This document shows positions 26,768-35,442 of a stretch of 64,000 nucleotides of DNA, piece after piece. The position numbers were made by a program, and so were the translations under genes. This stretch comes from Arthrobacter sp. ISL-48. GTDB lineage: Bacteria > Actinomycetota > Actinomycetes > Actinomycetales > Micrococcaceae. Where the stretch lies: contig NZ_JAGGPL010000013.1 of NCBI RefSeq assembly GCF_018613805.1, positions 186,001 to 250,000 of the forward strand, written 5' to 3'. The notes beneath the pieces are model-generated. The model did no database searches. It was not told where the DNA came from and saw only the letters and a program-made list of their open reading frames with translations. Within the stretch, counting starts at the first letter, position 1; each line of letters opens with the position of its first letter.

Positions 26768-27781
26768 CTAGCTGTAGAGGGCAGGCTTGGCGTTCAGTTT
26801 CACGGCGACCTTTTCGCCGTTCTTCTGCGCCTCAACGCCGGCTTCACAGCACGCCGCCGTGGCGTAGCCGTCCCAGGCGGTAGGGCCGCCGATTTCGCCG
26901 CGGCGGGCGGCGTCAACCCAGGCCTGGATTTCGACGTCGTAAGCCGCGCCAAAGCGCTCTTCGAAGCCGGGCGTGACGTTGCCGCCCCAGCGGCCGGCGG
27001 TCCGGGTGTAAGGCCCCTTGTCGCCGCCGATACTGACGGTGCCTTCCTCGAAGGAGGCCTGCGTGCCCACTTCGTAGCCGTATTTGGCATTAACGAAAAT
27101 CTCGACGTCGGCCAGGACGCCTGACTCTGTTTCAATCAGCACATGCTGCGGATCGTGCTGCCCGGCAGGCGCGTTCTTAGTGGCCTTGCCCAGCCGCACC
27201 TGCACGCTGGTGATTTCCTCGCCGGTGAAGAACCGGATGGCATCGAACTCATGGACCACCGAATCGTTGATCAGCATCTCGTTGGTGAAGCCGGGCGGGG
27301 TGGTGGGGTTGCGGTGCTGGTGGTGCAGCATGAGCAGCTCACCCAGTTCCTGGTTCTGGATGATGTCGCCCAACGCCGCGTACTCGGCGTCAAAGCGGCG
27401 CATGAAGCCCACCTGGATGCGCTTGCGCCCCAATTTCTCCTCTGCCTGGACGATCTTCCAGGAGGACTCGGCATCCGGGGTCATCGGCTTTTCGCAGAGG
27501 ATGGGGATGTCCCTGGCAAGCGCCTTGAGCAGGATGTCTTCGTGCAGAAAACCCGGGGTGGCGATCAGCACAGCGTTGACGTCGCCGTTGTTCAGGGCTT
27601 CCTCGGCATCGGCGAGGGCAACGGCGCCCGGGATGCCTTCGATGGCGGCCTGCGCGCGGGCGAGGTCCACGTCAACGACCGCGGCGACTTCGGCTCCGTG
27701 AATGCGGGTGTTGAGGCGTTGGATGTGGTCCGCACCCATGCGGCCGGCGCCGATGACGGCTATGCGGAGGGTTTCACTCAT
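26768..27781 (-). CDS. iolG: myo-Inositol 2-dehydrogenase
   Basis: A 337-residue Gfo/Idh/MocA dehydrogenase, oxidising myo-inositol to 2-keto-myo-inositol with NAD. The Rossmann motif AVIGAGRMGADHIQRLN, CEKPMTPD (catalytic Lys about 97) and INDSVVHEFDAIRFF (about 172) are present; ALYS ends the protein. Because it sits in the main catabolic operon right after iolE, it is the best candidate for the principal myo-inositol dehydrogenase of the three. ATG 27781 is used; a longer reading from 27829 would run into the iolE stop. Confidence 0.92.
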   Translation of the reverse strand: MSETLRIAVIGAGRMGADHIQRLNTRIHGAEVAAVVDVDLARAQAAIEGIPGAVALADAEEALNNGDVNAVLIATPGFLHEDILLKALARDIPILCEKPMTPDAESSWKIVQAEEKLGRKRIQVGFMRRFDAEYAALGDIIQNQELGELLMLHHQHRNPTTPPGFTNEMLINDSVVHEFDAIRFFTGEEITSVQVRLGKATKNAPAGQHDPQHVLIETESGVLADVEIFVNAKYGYEVGTQASFEEGTVSIGGDKGPYTRTAGRWGGNVTPGFEERFGAAYDVEIQAWVDAARRGEIGGPTAWDGYATAACCEAGVEAQKNGEKVAVKLNAKPALYS

Positions 27782-27825
27782 TGTTCTGTCCTTCGATGTC
27801 TGTAATGGATGCGGTCGGTTTGTTG

Positions 27826-28737
27826 TCAATTGACGGCGGTACGGGAGCCGCAGGACAGCAGGTAGTTGCGGGTGCGTTTGGCGATCGGCATGGGAACGTC
27901 GAACGCCACTGGATACATGTCCTGTTCAACGATGCCGAAGACGGGCCGGTCGAGGGCTTCGACGGCTTCGATGACGGCCCTCAGATCCGGCAATCCGCTG
28001 GGCGGCTCGGTCATGACACCCGCCAGGTTGGCCGCTGCCCAGGTCATGTTTTCCTCATTGACCTTCTTAAGGATGTCCGGGTTGATCTGCTTCAGGTGAA
28101 GGTAGCCGATGCGGTCCGGGTAGTTCTTGATCAGCTCAAGGCTCGAGGCTCCGCAGTATTCGGCGTGACCGGTATCCAGGCAAAGGTTGAGGTACTTGCT
28201 GTCGGTGGACGCCAGGAGGGTTTCAATGTCCTCCTGCGCACCGACGTGGGAGTCTGCGTGGGAGTGGAACTGCTGCTTCAGGCCGAAATCCTCCAGCAGG
28301 GTCTTGCCCAGCCGGTTGTGGCCCTCAAAGAGGTCGCTCCACGCCTTCTCGGTCAGCTCGCCGCTTTCCACGGCCTCACCGGTCACGTCATCGCGCCACA
28401 TGGCCGGGATGACCACAATGTGCCCGCCGCCCATTGCGGCGGTGAGCTCGGCAACCTTGCGGGCCGGCTCCCAGGCGGTCTCCCACTGGTCAAGGCCGCG
28501 GTGGAACGCCGTGAATACGGTCCCGGCGGTGACCTTCAGGTCGCGCTGCTTAAGTTCCTCGGCGAGGCGTGCCGGGTCCGTGGGGAGGTAGCCGTAGGGT
28601 CCCAACTCGATCCACTTGTAGCCGGATTCTGCCACTTCGTCCAGGAAGCGCTCCCACGGGGTCTGCTTCGGATCGTCCGCGAACCAGACGCCCCAGGAGT
28701 CCGGTGCCGTACCGATGATGAACTTGTTTTCAGTCAT
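27826..28737 (-). CDS. iolE: Inosose (2-keto-myo-inositol) dehydratase
   Basis: A 303-residue TIM-barrel enzyme dehydrating 2-keto-myo-inositol to the trihydroxycyclohexane-dione. The N-terminal IGTAPDSWGVWF is an IolE marker. Metal and catalytic residues are in QFHSHADSHVG (about 155), LCLDTGHAEYCG (about 185) and GYLHLKQINPDIL (about 210). It lies 91 bp after iolA and 44 bp before iolG in the same direction. Confidence 0.9.
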   Translation of the reverse strand: MTENKFIIGTAPDSWGVWFADDPKQTPWERFLDEVAESGYKWIELGPYGYLPTDPARLAEELKQRDLKVTAGTVFTAFHRGLDQWETAWEPARKVAELTAAMGGGHIVVIPAMWRDDVTGEAVESGELTEKAWSDLFEGHNRLGKTLLEDFGLKQQFHSHADSHVGAQEDIETLLASTDSKYLNLCLDTGHAEYCGASSLELIKNYPDRIGYLHLKQINPDILKKVNEENMTWAAANLAGVMTEPPSGLPDLRAVIEAVEALDRPVFGIVEQDMYPVAFDVPMPIAKRTRNYLLSCGSRTAVN

Positions 28738-28828
28738 AACCGTTCCTTCTCATCGGTTGCTCCGCAAGTGCCCTTCTGGACGCTCACAACGGCTGTTACA
28801 GAGCAATCGATAGTGGTGTGTTGGGGCG

Positions 28829-30343
28829 TTAGTTGGAGGGGAAGTTGTAGGAGGCGCCGGAGGCGTGGGTGGGTTCTGGCCAGCGGGAGGTGACCACCTT
28901 GCCGCGGGTGTAGAAGGAGACGCCTTCGGGACCGTAGATGTGCTTGTCGCCGAAGAGTGAGGCTTTCCAGCCGCCGAAGGAGTGGTAGGCCACGGGGACC
29001 GGCAGCGGCACGTTGATGCCGATCATGCCCACGGTCACGGAGCGCTGGAACTTGCGGGCGTGCGCGCCGGAGGAGGTGAAGATCGCGGTGCCGTTGCCGT
29101 AGGGGTTGGCGTTGATCAGCTTGATGCCTTCGTCCAGGTCGTTGACGCGGACGACGACGAGGACGGGTCCGAAGATTTCCTCGCTGTAGGCCGTCATCTC
29201 GGTCTTGACGTGGTCCAGGACGGTGGGGCCGACCCAGAAGCCGTCCTCGTGGCCGGGGACGATGAGGTCGCGGCCGTCCACCACCATCGCAGCACCTGCG
29301 GTTTCGGCTTCGGTGACAATCCGGATGATCCGTTCCTTGGACGCCGGGGTGATCACCGGGCCCATTTCGGCGTCGGGGGCGGTGCCGTTGTTAACCTTCA
29401 CAGCCAAAGCGCGCTCTTCGACCTTCTTCACGAGCAGGTCCGCGGCGTCAGCGACGGCGACGGCGACGGAGATGGCCATGCAGCGTTCCCCGGCGGAGCC
29501 GAAGGCCGCGGCGGCGAGGTGGTCGGCGGCGTTGTCCAGGTCCGCGTCGGGCATGATGATGGCGTGGTTCTTCGCCCCGCCCAGCGCCTGGACCCGCTTG
29601 CCGTGCCTGGTGGCGGTCTCGTGGACGTACTGGGCGATCGGCGTGGAGCCGACGAAGGAGATCCCGTCCACGTCCGGGTGGGTCAGGAGCCCGTCAACGG
29701 TTTCCTTGTCCCCGTGCAGGACCTGGAACACGCCGTCGGGCAGGCCGGCCTGCTTCCACAGGTTCGCCAGCAGCATCGAGGCCGAGGGGTCGCGTTCGGA
29801 GGGCTTGAGGATGAACACGTTGCCGGTGGCGATGGCCATCGGCGCCATCCACAACGGCACCATCACGGGGAAGTTGAACGGGGTGATGCCCGCGACCACG
29901 CCGAGCGGCTCCCGGAAGGAGAACACATCGATGCCGGTGGAGACCTGGTCCGAGTAGTCACCCTTGAGCAGGGTGGGGATGCCACAGGCGTACTCGATGA
30001 CTTCCAGGCCGCGGCCGATCTCGCCCTTCGCGTCGGAGAGGACCTTGCCGTGCTCGGCGGTGATCAGCTCCGCGAGATCGTCCACGTGGGCGGCGACGAG
30101 CTCACGGAACTTGAACAGCACAGCCGTGCGCTTGGCCAGGGAAATATCACCCCAGGAATCCGCGGCGGCACGGGCTGCAGCGACCGTGGCGTCCAGGTCG
30201 GCCCGGTTGGCCAGCCGCAGCTCCCCGGACACGGCACCCGTGGCGGGGTTGTAGACGGGCTGGGTGCGGTTACCCTCGCCAGCGGTCTCGGCACCGTTGA
30301 TGAAGTGGTTGATGGTGGTGGTTTCAGTGCTCGTGGCAGTCAT
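28829..30343 (-). CDS. iolA: (Methyl)malonate-semialdehyde dehydrogenase, CoA-acylating
   Basis: A 504-residue aldehyde dehydrogenase, converting malonate semialdehyde plus CoA and NAD to acetyl-CoA and CO2, the last inositol step. PFNFPVMVPLWM (about 155), ILKPSERDP (Lys about 180), ALGGAKNHAIIMPDA (about 253) and the catalytic Cys in FGSAGERCMAISVAV (about 288) are the MmsA/IolA pattern. ATG 30343 has AAGGAAGAG upstream. It lies 37 bp after iolD. Confidence 0.94.
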   Translation of the reverse strand: MTATSTETTTINHFINGAETAGEGNRTQPVYNPATGAVSGELRLANRADLDATVAAARAAADSWGDISLAKRTAVLFKFRELVAAHVDDLAELITAEHGKVLSDAKGEIGRGLEVIEYACGIPTLLKGDYSDQVSTGIDVFSFREPLGVVAGITPFNFPVMVPLWMAPMAIATGNVFILKPSERDPSASMLLANLWKQAGLPDGVFQVLHGDKETVDGLLTHPDVDGISFVGSTPIAQYVHETATRHGKRVQALGGAKNHAIIMPDADLDNAADHLAAAAFGSAGERCMAISVAVAVADAADLLVKKVEERALAVKVNNGTAPDAEMGPVITPASKERIIRIVTEAETAGAAMVVDGRDLIVPGHEDGFWVGPTVLDHVKTEMTAYSEEIFGPVLVVVRVNDLDEGIKLINANPYGNGTAIFTSSGAHARKFQRSVTVGMIGINVPLPVPVAYHSFGGWKASLFGDKHIYGPEGVSFYTRGKVVTSRWPEPTHASGASYNFPSN

Positions 30344-30380
30344 TGGACTCTTCCTTGAGTGGTCGAAATTCGAAGGGGGA

Positions 30381-32369
30381 TCAGCCCAACAGCTTGCGCT
30401 GGCGGGTCTTGTGGTCGGTGTAGGTCGTGAAGGCCTGCCGGGTCGATTCGAGGTCCGAGATCTGGGAGACGGGAACGTCCCACCAGGATTCCGAGCTGGG
30501 GGCGTCCAGCAGGGGGTCCGACTCGACATGGATGAGGATGGGGCCGCTGCGCTCGGGGGCCGCTTTGGCGTCGCGGATGGCCTGCTCAAGTTCGGCGATG
30601 ACCTTCTCCCCCGGTTCGATCCGGATGACCCTCACTCCCAGGGACTCGGCGTTCAGGGCCAGGTCCACGGGTAGGGTGTCGCCTTCGTCGAAGCTGTGCT
30701 GTTCCTCGTTCAGGGCCCGGTACTGTGTGCCGAAGCGCTGCGAACCGAGCGATTCGGAGAGGGAGCCGATGGAGGCGTAGCCGTGGTTCTGGATCAGGAC
30801 CACAATCAGCTTGATGCGTTCGGCGACGGCGGTGACCAGTTCAGTGTGCATCATCAGGTAGGACCCGTCTCCCACCATCACGACGACGTCCCGCACGTCA
30901 ACTTTTACCCCGCCCCTGGCTGCGGTCCCGCTGGCTGCGGCTTCCGCCAGGGCTGCGCGCTTGACGCCCAGTCCGCCCGGTATTTCGTAGCCCATGCAGG
31001 AGTAGGCGTATTCGACGTGGTATCCGAACGGGTCGCGGACGCGCCACATCTTGTGGAGGTCACCTGGCAGGGACCCGGCCGCGCAGATCACCACATCCCG
31101 GGCGTCCATGGCCCGGGACGTGGCGCCGATGATCTCGTTCTGCGCCGGCAACGGCGTGAACCGCGTGTCAAAGGCCTCGTCGACGGTGGCGTCCCAGCGC
31201 TTCTTCTCCGCGGAAACCATCTGTTCCAGGTCCGCGCCCACACGGTAACCGCCGAGCGCCTGGTTCAGCTTGACCAGCGCCTTGCGGGCATCTGCCACGA
31301 TGGGCAGGGTGGTGCCGTGCTTGTAGGCGTCGATGGGTGCGACGTTGATGTTGATGAACTTCACCTCCGGGTTCTGGAACGCCGTGCGTGATGCGGTAGT
31401 GAAGTCCTCGTAGCGCGTGCCGATACCGATAATCAGGTCAGCTTCGGCAGCAATGGCGTTGGCCGCCGTCGTGCCCGTGGAACCGATGGCTCCGAGGGAG
31501 GACCTGTGGTCCCACGGCAGGACGCCGACGCCCGCCTGGGTGTTGCCCACGGGAATACCGGTAAGTTCCACGAACTTCGCGAGTTCATCGTTGGCGAACG
31601 CGTACAGGACGCCGCCACCTGCAATGATTAGTGGCCGCTTCGCGGCCCGGATCGCCTCGGCGGCGCGGCGGATGTCCTCGTCGTCGGCGTCGGGACGGCG
31701 GATCCGCCACTCACGCTCGGCCAGGAATTCCTCCGGCACCTCCAAGGCCTCGGCCTGCACGTCCTGCGGCAGGGAGATGGTGACAGCCCCGGTTTCGGCG
31801 GGGTCGGTGAGGACCCGGAGGCCGTGGTGGAACGCGGAGAACAGCTGCTCCGGGCGGGACACCCGGTCAAAGAACTTGGACAGCGGCCGGAATGCGTCGT
31901 TGACGGTGATGTCATAGGCGTGCGGCTGCTCAAGCTGCTGCAGTACGGGGTCCGCCGCCCGCGTAGCAAACGTGTCACTGGGCAGGAGCAGGACCGGCAG
32001 CCGGTTGGCGGTAGCCAACGCCGCCCCGGTGAGCAGGTTGGACGATCCCGGTCCTATCGAGGTGCTGATCGCGAACGTCTGGCGGCGCCTGGTATGCCGT
32101 GCATAGCCCACAGCCTGGTGCGCCTGGGCCTGCTCGTTTCGGCCCTGGTAGTACGGCATGATGGCCGGGTCCAGCTGCTGGTACTGCTTCAGGGCCTGCC
32201 CAACGCCGGCAACGTTGCCGTGCCCGAAAATGCCGAACGTCCCGGGAATGAGTCGCTCACGGTAGTCCCGGCCGTCGACCGTATCGAGGGTGTACTGCTT
32301 GGAAAGATATTCGACGACGGCCTGGGCGACCGTCATCCGGCGGGTTCCTGGTGTTGTTCCTGTTCGCAA
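30381..32369 (-). CDS. iolD: Trihydroxycyclohexane-1,2-dione hydrolase
   Basis: A 662-residue ThDP-dependent ring-opening hydrolase producing 5-deoxy-D-glucuronate. IPGTFGIFGHGNVAGVGQAL and YYQGRNEQAQAHQAVGYAR (catalytic Glu about 79) are diagnostic. The ThDP motif runs from GDGSYLMM (about 503) to QNHGYASIG. TTG 32369 has GGAG 9 nt upstream and starts 7 nt after the aldolase stop; ATG 32336 is an acceptable alternative. Confidence 0.93.
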   Translation of the reverse strand: MRTGTTPGTRRMTVAQAVVEYLSKQYTLDTVDGRDYRERLIPGTFGIFGHGNVAGVGQALKQYQQLDPAIMPYYQGRNEQAQAHQAVGYARHTRRRQTFAISTSIGPGSSNLLTGAALATANRLPVLLLPSDTFATRAADPVLQQLEQPHAYDITVNDAFRPLSKFFDRVSRPEQLFSAFHHGLRVLTDPAETGAVTISLPQDVQAEALEVPEEFLAEREWRIRRPDADDEDIRRAAEAIRAAKRPLIIAGGGVLYAFANDELAKFVELTGIPVGNTQAGVGVLPWDHRSSLGAIGSTGTTAANAIAAEADLIIGIGTRYEDFTTASRTAFQNPEVKFININVAPIDAYKHGTTLPIVADARKALVKLNQALGGYRVGADLEQMVSAEKKRWDATVDEAFDTRFTPLPAQNEIIGATSRAMDARDVVICAAGSLPGDLHKMWRVRDPFGYHVEYAYSCMGYEIPGGLGVKRAALAEAAASGTAARGGVKVDVRDVVVMVGDGSYLMMHTELVTAVAERIKLIVVLIQNHGYASIGSLSESLGSQRFGTQYRALNEEQHSFDEGDTLPVDLALNAESLGVRVIRIEPGEKVIAELEQAIRDAKAAPERSGPILIHVESDPLLDAPSSESWWDVPVSQISDLESTRQAFTTYTDHKTRQRKLLG

Positions 32370-32375
32370 GGCGGG

Positions 32376-33311
32376 TTACTCCGATACTTCTGCGGTGTGA
32401 TTGAGGAGTGAGGCAGCGGTGGCCACGGCGCCGGCAACGTCGCCGTCGGCAGGGTACAGGAGCGTCCGTCCGACAGTGAGGCCCTGCACGCCGGGCAGTG
32501 CCAACGCCGCTTCCCAGGTGGCGAAGACCTCGTCCTGGGTGCCGTCCGGGTCCCCGCCCAGCAGCACGGTGGGCATAGTAGTCGCCGCCATTACCCGTTC
32601 CATCTCCGCCACGACCGGCAGCTTCATCCAGGTGTAGGCGCTCGTGGAACCAAGGCCTTCGGCGATCGCCACCGACTTGATGACGGCGTCGGGGGAGAGG
32701 TCGTTGCGGGCCTTGCCGTTTTCGCGAACGGAGAGGAAGGGTTCCACCATGGCGATCAGCTTGCGCTCAGCCAGGGAGTCAATGGCTTTGGCTGTCGCTT
32801 CAAGCATGGACACAGTGTCCGGGTCGCCCAGGCAGATGCGTGTGAGCATCTTGCCGCCGTCGGCTCCCAGCGCTTCCAGGGCAGCCGCGGTGTGGCCAGT
32901 GAAGCGGTCATCAAACTCATTAACAAGTCCGGCCAGCCCGCCACGGTTCATGGATCCGAAGACCAGCTTGCCTTCAAGGGCTCCCAGCAGGAGCAGGTCG
33001 TCCATGATGTCTGGCGAGGCCAGGATGCCATCAACTGCCGGGTTGGCCAGGGCGATCTGCAGCCGGTCCAGCAGATCCCGTCGGTCCGCCATAGCCATCG
33101 GTTCCGAACCAACGGACAGGGCCCCACGGGCCGGGTGGTCAGCGGCCACAATGAAGTTCTGCGTACCGTGCCTCAAGCCTGAGTGGCGGCGCCGCGCCTT
33201 GGCCGCCCGGGCGATGGCATCCGGATCCTCGAGCCGAATGGTGCTGAGGTGGGCGTAGCGGCGTGGGTCATCGTCCACAGCTATGGCGGCGGTGCCAAGG
33301 TTGGTGCTCAC
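32376..33311 (-). CDS. Cgl0159-type (beta/alpha)8 aldolase, probable IolJ substitute
   Basis: A 311-residue TIM-barrel protein often annotated as deoxyribose-phosphate aldolase or Cgl0159 family. Visible segments are NFIVAADHPARGALSVG (about 52), KLVFGSMNRGGLAG and MVEPFLSVRENGK (about 185), with YTWMKLPVV (about 223) giving a plausible Schiff-base Lys. It starts at GTG 33311, overlapping iolC by 4 nt. No IolJ/Fba-type aldolase is present, so this protein most likely cleaves DKG-6-phosphate to DHAP and malonate semialdehyde. That is inference from position. Confidence 0.85.
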   Translation of the reverse strand: MSTNLGTAAIAVDDDPRRYAHLSTIRLEDPDAIARAAKARRRHSGLRHGTQNFIVAADHPARGALSVGSEPMAMADRRDLLDRLQIALANPAVDGILASPDIMDDLLLLGALEGKLVFGSMNRGGLAGLVNEFDDRFTGHTAAALEALGADGGKMLTRICLGDPDTVSMLEATAKAIDSLAERKLIAMVEPFLSVRENGKARNDLSPDAVIKSVAIAEGLGSTSAYTWMKLPVVAEMERVMAATTMPTVLLGGDPDGTQDEVFATWEAALALPGVQGLTVGRTLLYPADGDVAGAVATAASLLNHTAEVSE

Positions 33312-34309
33312 AGTGCTGCTCCTTCGGTGGCGAACTGTCCGGGAGCCAGGCGGCCGCGTTCGGCGAGCAACGAGGTGACCTCATCCGGCGTCGGCATCGC
33401 ATCGGCGCAGGACAAGCGGGAGGCGACGATCGCGCCCGCAGCGTTGGCGTAATCCAGCACCTGCTCGAGCGGCCAGCCGGAGAGCAGCCCGTGGCAGAAG
33501 GCACCGCCAAAGGAGTCACCGGCGCCCAGGCCGTTGACGGTTTCCACCGGGACGGGAGCCGAGACCACACGCTCGGTCCGGGTCTTGGCCATCACGCCTT
33601 CGGGTCCGAGCTTGACGACGGCGATCTCCACGCCGGCAGCCAGCAAACGGTCCGCCTGCTCATCGGGGGTTCCCTCGCCCACCGCTACGGCGCATTCCTT
33701 GTCGTTGCCAATGGCCACGGTAACCTGCGGCAGGATCCTGGCGACCTGGGCTCGGGCCTCTTCTTCCGAAGCCCAGAACATCGGACGGTAATCAAGGTCC
33801 AGGATGGTGAACTGGCCGTCCTTCAGGCCAGTGCGGGGACGGGCCGCGTGGGCGGCCAGATGTGCTTCGCGGCTCGGCTCCTGGCACAGGCCCGTGACTG
33901 TTGACCAGAAGATTCCCGCCTCGCGGATCGAATCCAGGTCAAGCTCTTCGGCCTTGATCTGGAGGTCCGGGGCCGTGGGAAAGCGCCCATAGAAGTAGAG
34001 CGGAAAATCATCAGGCGGCTTGATCGCGCAGAACGTGACCGCAGTGGGCCACTCCTTCACTGAAGTGACGAAGGTGTCATCCACGTTGAACTTGCGGAGT
34101 TCCCGGTGGAGATAGTTGCCGAAGGCGTCATCGCCGGTGCGGGTGATGACGCCGGCGCGGCGACCATGCCTGGCCGCCGCTACAGCCACGTTTGAGGGGG
34201 AACCACCAAGGTACTTTCCGAAGGACTCCACGTCCTCCAAGCCAACCCCAATGTCGTTCGGGTAGATATCAACGCTGATGCGCCCGATCGTAAGCAGTTC
34301 GTGGGTCAC
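33308..34309 (-). CDS. iolC: 5-dehydro-2-deoxygluconokinase
   Basis: A 333-residue PfkB-family kinase phosphorylating 2-deoxy-5-keto-D-gluconate. The start region ELLTIGRISVDIYPNDIGVGLEDV, substrate loop FGKYLGGSPSNVAVAAARHG and ATP/anion-hole motif NGLGAGDSFGGAFCHGLL (about 265) are classic IolC. GTG 34309 is chosen from the family start; its Shine-Dalgarno AAAGG is 12 nt away and weak. It is first in the iolC-aldolase-D-A-E-G-H series, with putative operators 110-140 bp upstream. Confidence 0.94.
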   Translation of the reverse strand: MTHELLTIGRISVDIYPNDIGVGLEDVESFGKYLGGSPSNVAVAAARHGRRAGVITRTGDDAFGNYLHRELRKFNVDDTFVTSVKEWPTAVTFCAIKPPDDFPLYFYGRFPTAPDLQIKAEELDLDSIREAGIFWSTVTGLCQEPSREAHLAAHAARPRTGLKDGQFTILDLDYRPMFWASEEEARAQVARILPQVTVAIGNDKECAVAVGEGTPDEQADRLLAAGVEIAVVKLGPEGVMAKTRTERVVSAPVPVETVNGLGAGDSFGGAFCHGLLSGWPLEQVLDYANAAGAIVASRLSCADAMPTPDEVTSLLAERGRLAPGQFATEGAAL

Positions 34310-34417
34310 GATGATCGCGAGCCTTTCTGGTTTGAACTCTGAACCTTGTAACAGCTGGAGCACCAGCGCCGGCCCGCTTGTGAGCGGAGCCATACGCACT
34401 ACTCTGCCTCAGAACAA

Positions 34418-34447
34418 TTGTCCTGTCAAAGGTTTGTACTGACATAA
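34418..34447. promoter_or_regulatory. Tandem IolR-like sites upstream of iolC
   Basis: TTGTCCTGTCAAA (34418-34430) and TTTGTACTGACATAA (34433-34447) are near-identical direct copies 16 bp apart, in the 200-bp gap between the tautomerase stop and iolC. They match the sites at 23692 and 34934. They are probably operators of the main inositol operon. Confidence 0.55.
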
Positions 34448-34509
34448 CTACAACCTCGTAATGCACGCCGCGGTTCGCTAGAAACGGCCAACTGGGGGCA
34501 GGCTTTGGG

Positions 34510-34914
34510 CTACTTCTGCGGGGCGGCAAGCTCACCGGTGACGTACTGGGCGCGCCCGAATCCGAAGGACCAGTCCCCCGCCGAATTTTCCACGTACCCA
34601 ATAAAAACGTCCTCGCCGGCCACTCCCACTTTCCCAAGCGCCATGGCAATGGCCGAAAAGAGACTCTGCTTGGCCTGCTGGCTTCGCCCGCTCTGCGTAA
34701 AAATCTGAATCATCACCACGTCCGGGGTCCGCTCGAAGCCCAGGCCGGCATCCTGGGCAACTATCTGGCCGCGCGGATATTCTGTCACGATATGGAAGTA
34801 GTCGCGTTCCGGTATCCCATACTCCGCCACGATTGCATCATGGATCCCCTGACTGAGGCCTCTCAGCTCTTCAGTGCCGCGGCCCTGATTTACGTCAATT
34901 CGCACCAATGGCAT
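34510..34914 (-). CDS. Tautomerase-family protein, malonate-semialdehyde-decarboxylase-like
   Basis: A 134-residue tautomerase-superfamily protein. ATG 34914 is used because the family needs Pro directly after Met (MPLVRID) and AAGGA lies 8 nt upstream; ATG 34923 would bury the Pro. From recall, its length and VENSAGDWSFGFGRAQYVTGEL end closely resemble malonate semialdehyde decarboxylase (MSAD), and Asp at position 37 is kept; of the two MSAD active-site arginines (73, 75) only one seems present (Arg about 76). Malonate semialdehyde is an inositol-pathway product, so a decarboxylase or a protective/tautomerase role fits. It has its own IolR-like site. Confidence 0.8.
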   Translation of the reverse strand: MPLVRIDVNQGRGTEELRGLSQGIHDAIVAEYGIPERDYFHIVTEYPRGQIVAQDAGLGFERTPDVVMIQIFTQSGRSQQAKQSLFSAIAMALGKVGVAGEDVFIGYVENSAGDWSFGFGRAQYVTGELAAPQK

Positions 34915-34931
34915 TTTCAGCATCCTTCGAT

Positions 34932-34955
34932 CTTTGTCCTGTCATACTAACAAAG
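34932..34955. promoter_or_regulatory. IolR-like operator upstream of the tautomerase gene
   Basis: TTTGTCCTGTCATA at 34933-34946 lies within an inverted repeat CTTTGT-n12-ACAAAG (34932-34955), 18-41 bp upstream of the tautomerase ATG. A second overlapping palindrome, CATACT/AGTATG, ends at 34959. The position suits repression of that promoter. Confidence 0.55.
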
Positions 34956-35037
34956 TATGGGGAATCGATCAAGGAAAATTGACTAACCCCTTCCTGAATC
35001 CGGACGTCAGGTGTAGCCTTAAACAATCAACAGGTTG

Positions 35038-35055
35038 ATCAATGAGTTCATTGAT
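35038..35055. promoter_or_regulatory. ArsR-type operator palindrome
   Basis: ATCAATGAGTTCATTGAT is a perfect 8+8 palindrome with 2 central bases. It lies 28 bp upstream of the ArsR-family start. A further ATCAAC/GTTGAT pair is at 35026-35039. An A/T-rich palindrome here is the usual ArsR autorepression site. Confidence 0.7.
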
Positions 35056-35082
35056 TTCCATTTGAAAGAGGCCTGACACACG

Positions 35083-35442
35083 ATGAACGCGGACGACAAC
35101 TCCCTGGACTCGGCCTTTATGGCCTTGGCTGATCCAGTGCGCCGCAGCATTATCGCCCGGCTCAGCAGGGGTCCGGCCACCGTGAACGAACTAGCGGAAC
35201 CCTTTGCGATCACCAAACAGGCGGTCTCAAAGCACATCCAGGTCCTCGAGCAGGCGCAACTGGTCACGCGCACGCGTGACGCGCAGCGCCGGCCCGTCCA
35301 TCTGAACCCCGCACGGCTGGAGGCGCTCACCGCATGGATCGACCAGTACCGGTTGGTCCGTGAGGAGCAGTTCCGCAGCCTCGATGCCGTGCTCCAATCC
35401 AGCGCCGCCGCAAGCGGCACCCAGGCAAAGGACCCATCATGA
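35083..35442 (+). CDS. ArsR-family repressor
   Basis: A 119-residue winged-helix regulator. MALADPVRRSIIARLSRGPATVNELAEPFAITKQAVSKHIQVLEQAQLVTRTRDAQRRPVHL covers the whole HTH and wing. No Cys-rich metal site is visible, so it is the SdpR-like, metal-independent kind. It overlaps the SRPBCC gene by 4 nt (ATGA), the common ArsR-AHSA1 pair, and should regulate it through the palindrome upstream. Confidence 0.93.
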   Translation: MNADDNSLDSAFMALADPVRRSIIARLSRGPATVNELAEPFAITKQAVSKHIQVLEQAQLVTRTRDAQRRPVHLNPARLEALTAWIDQYRLVREEQFRSLDAVLQSSAAASGTQAKDPS

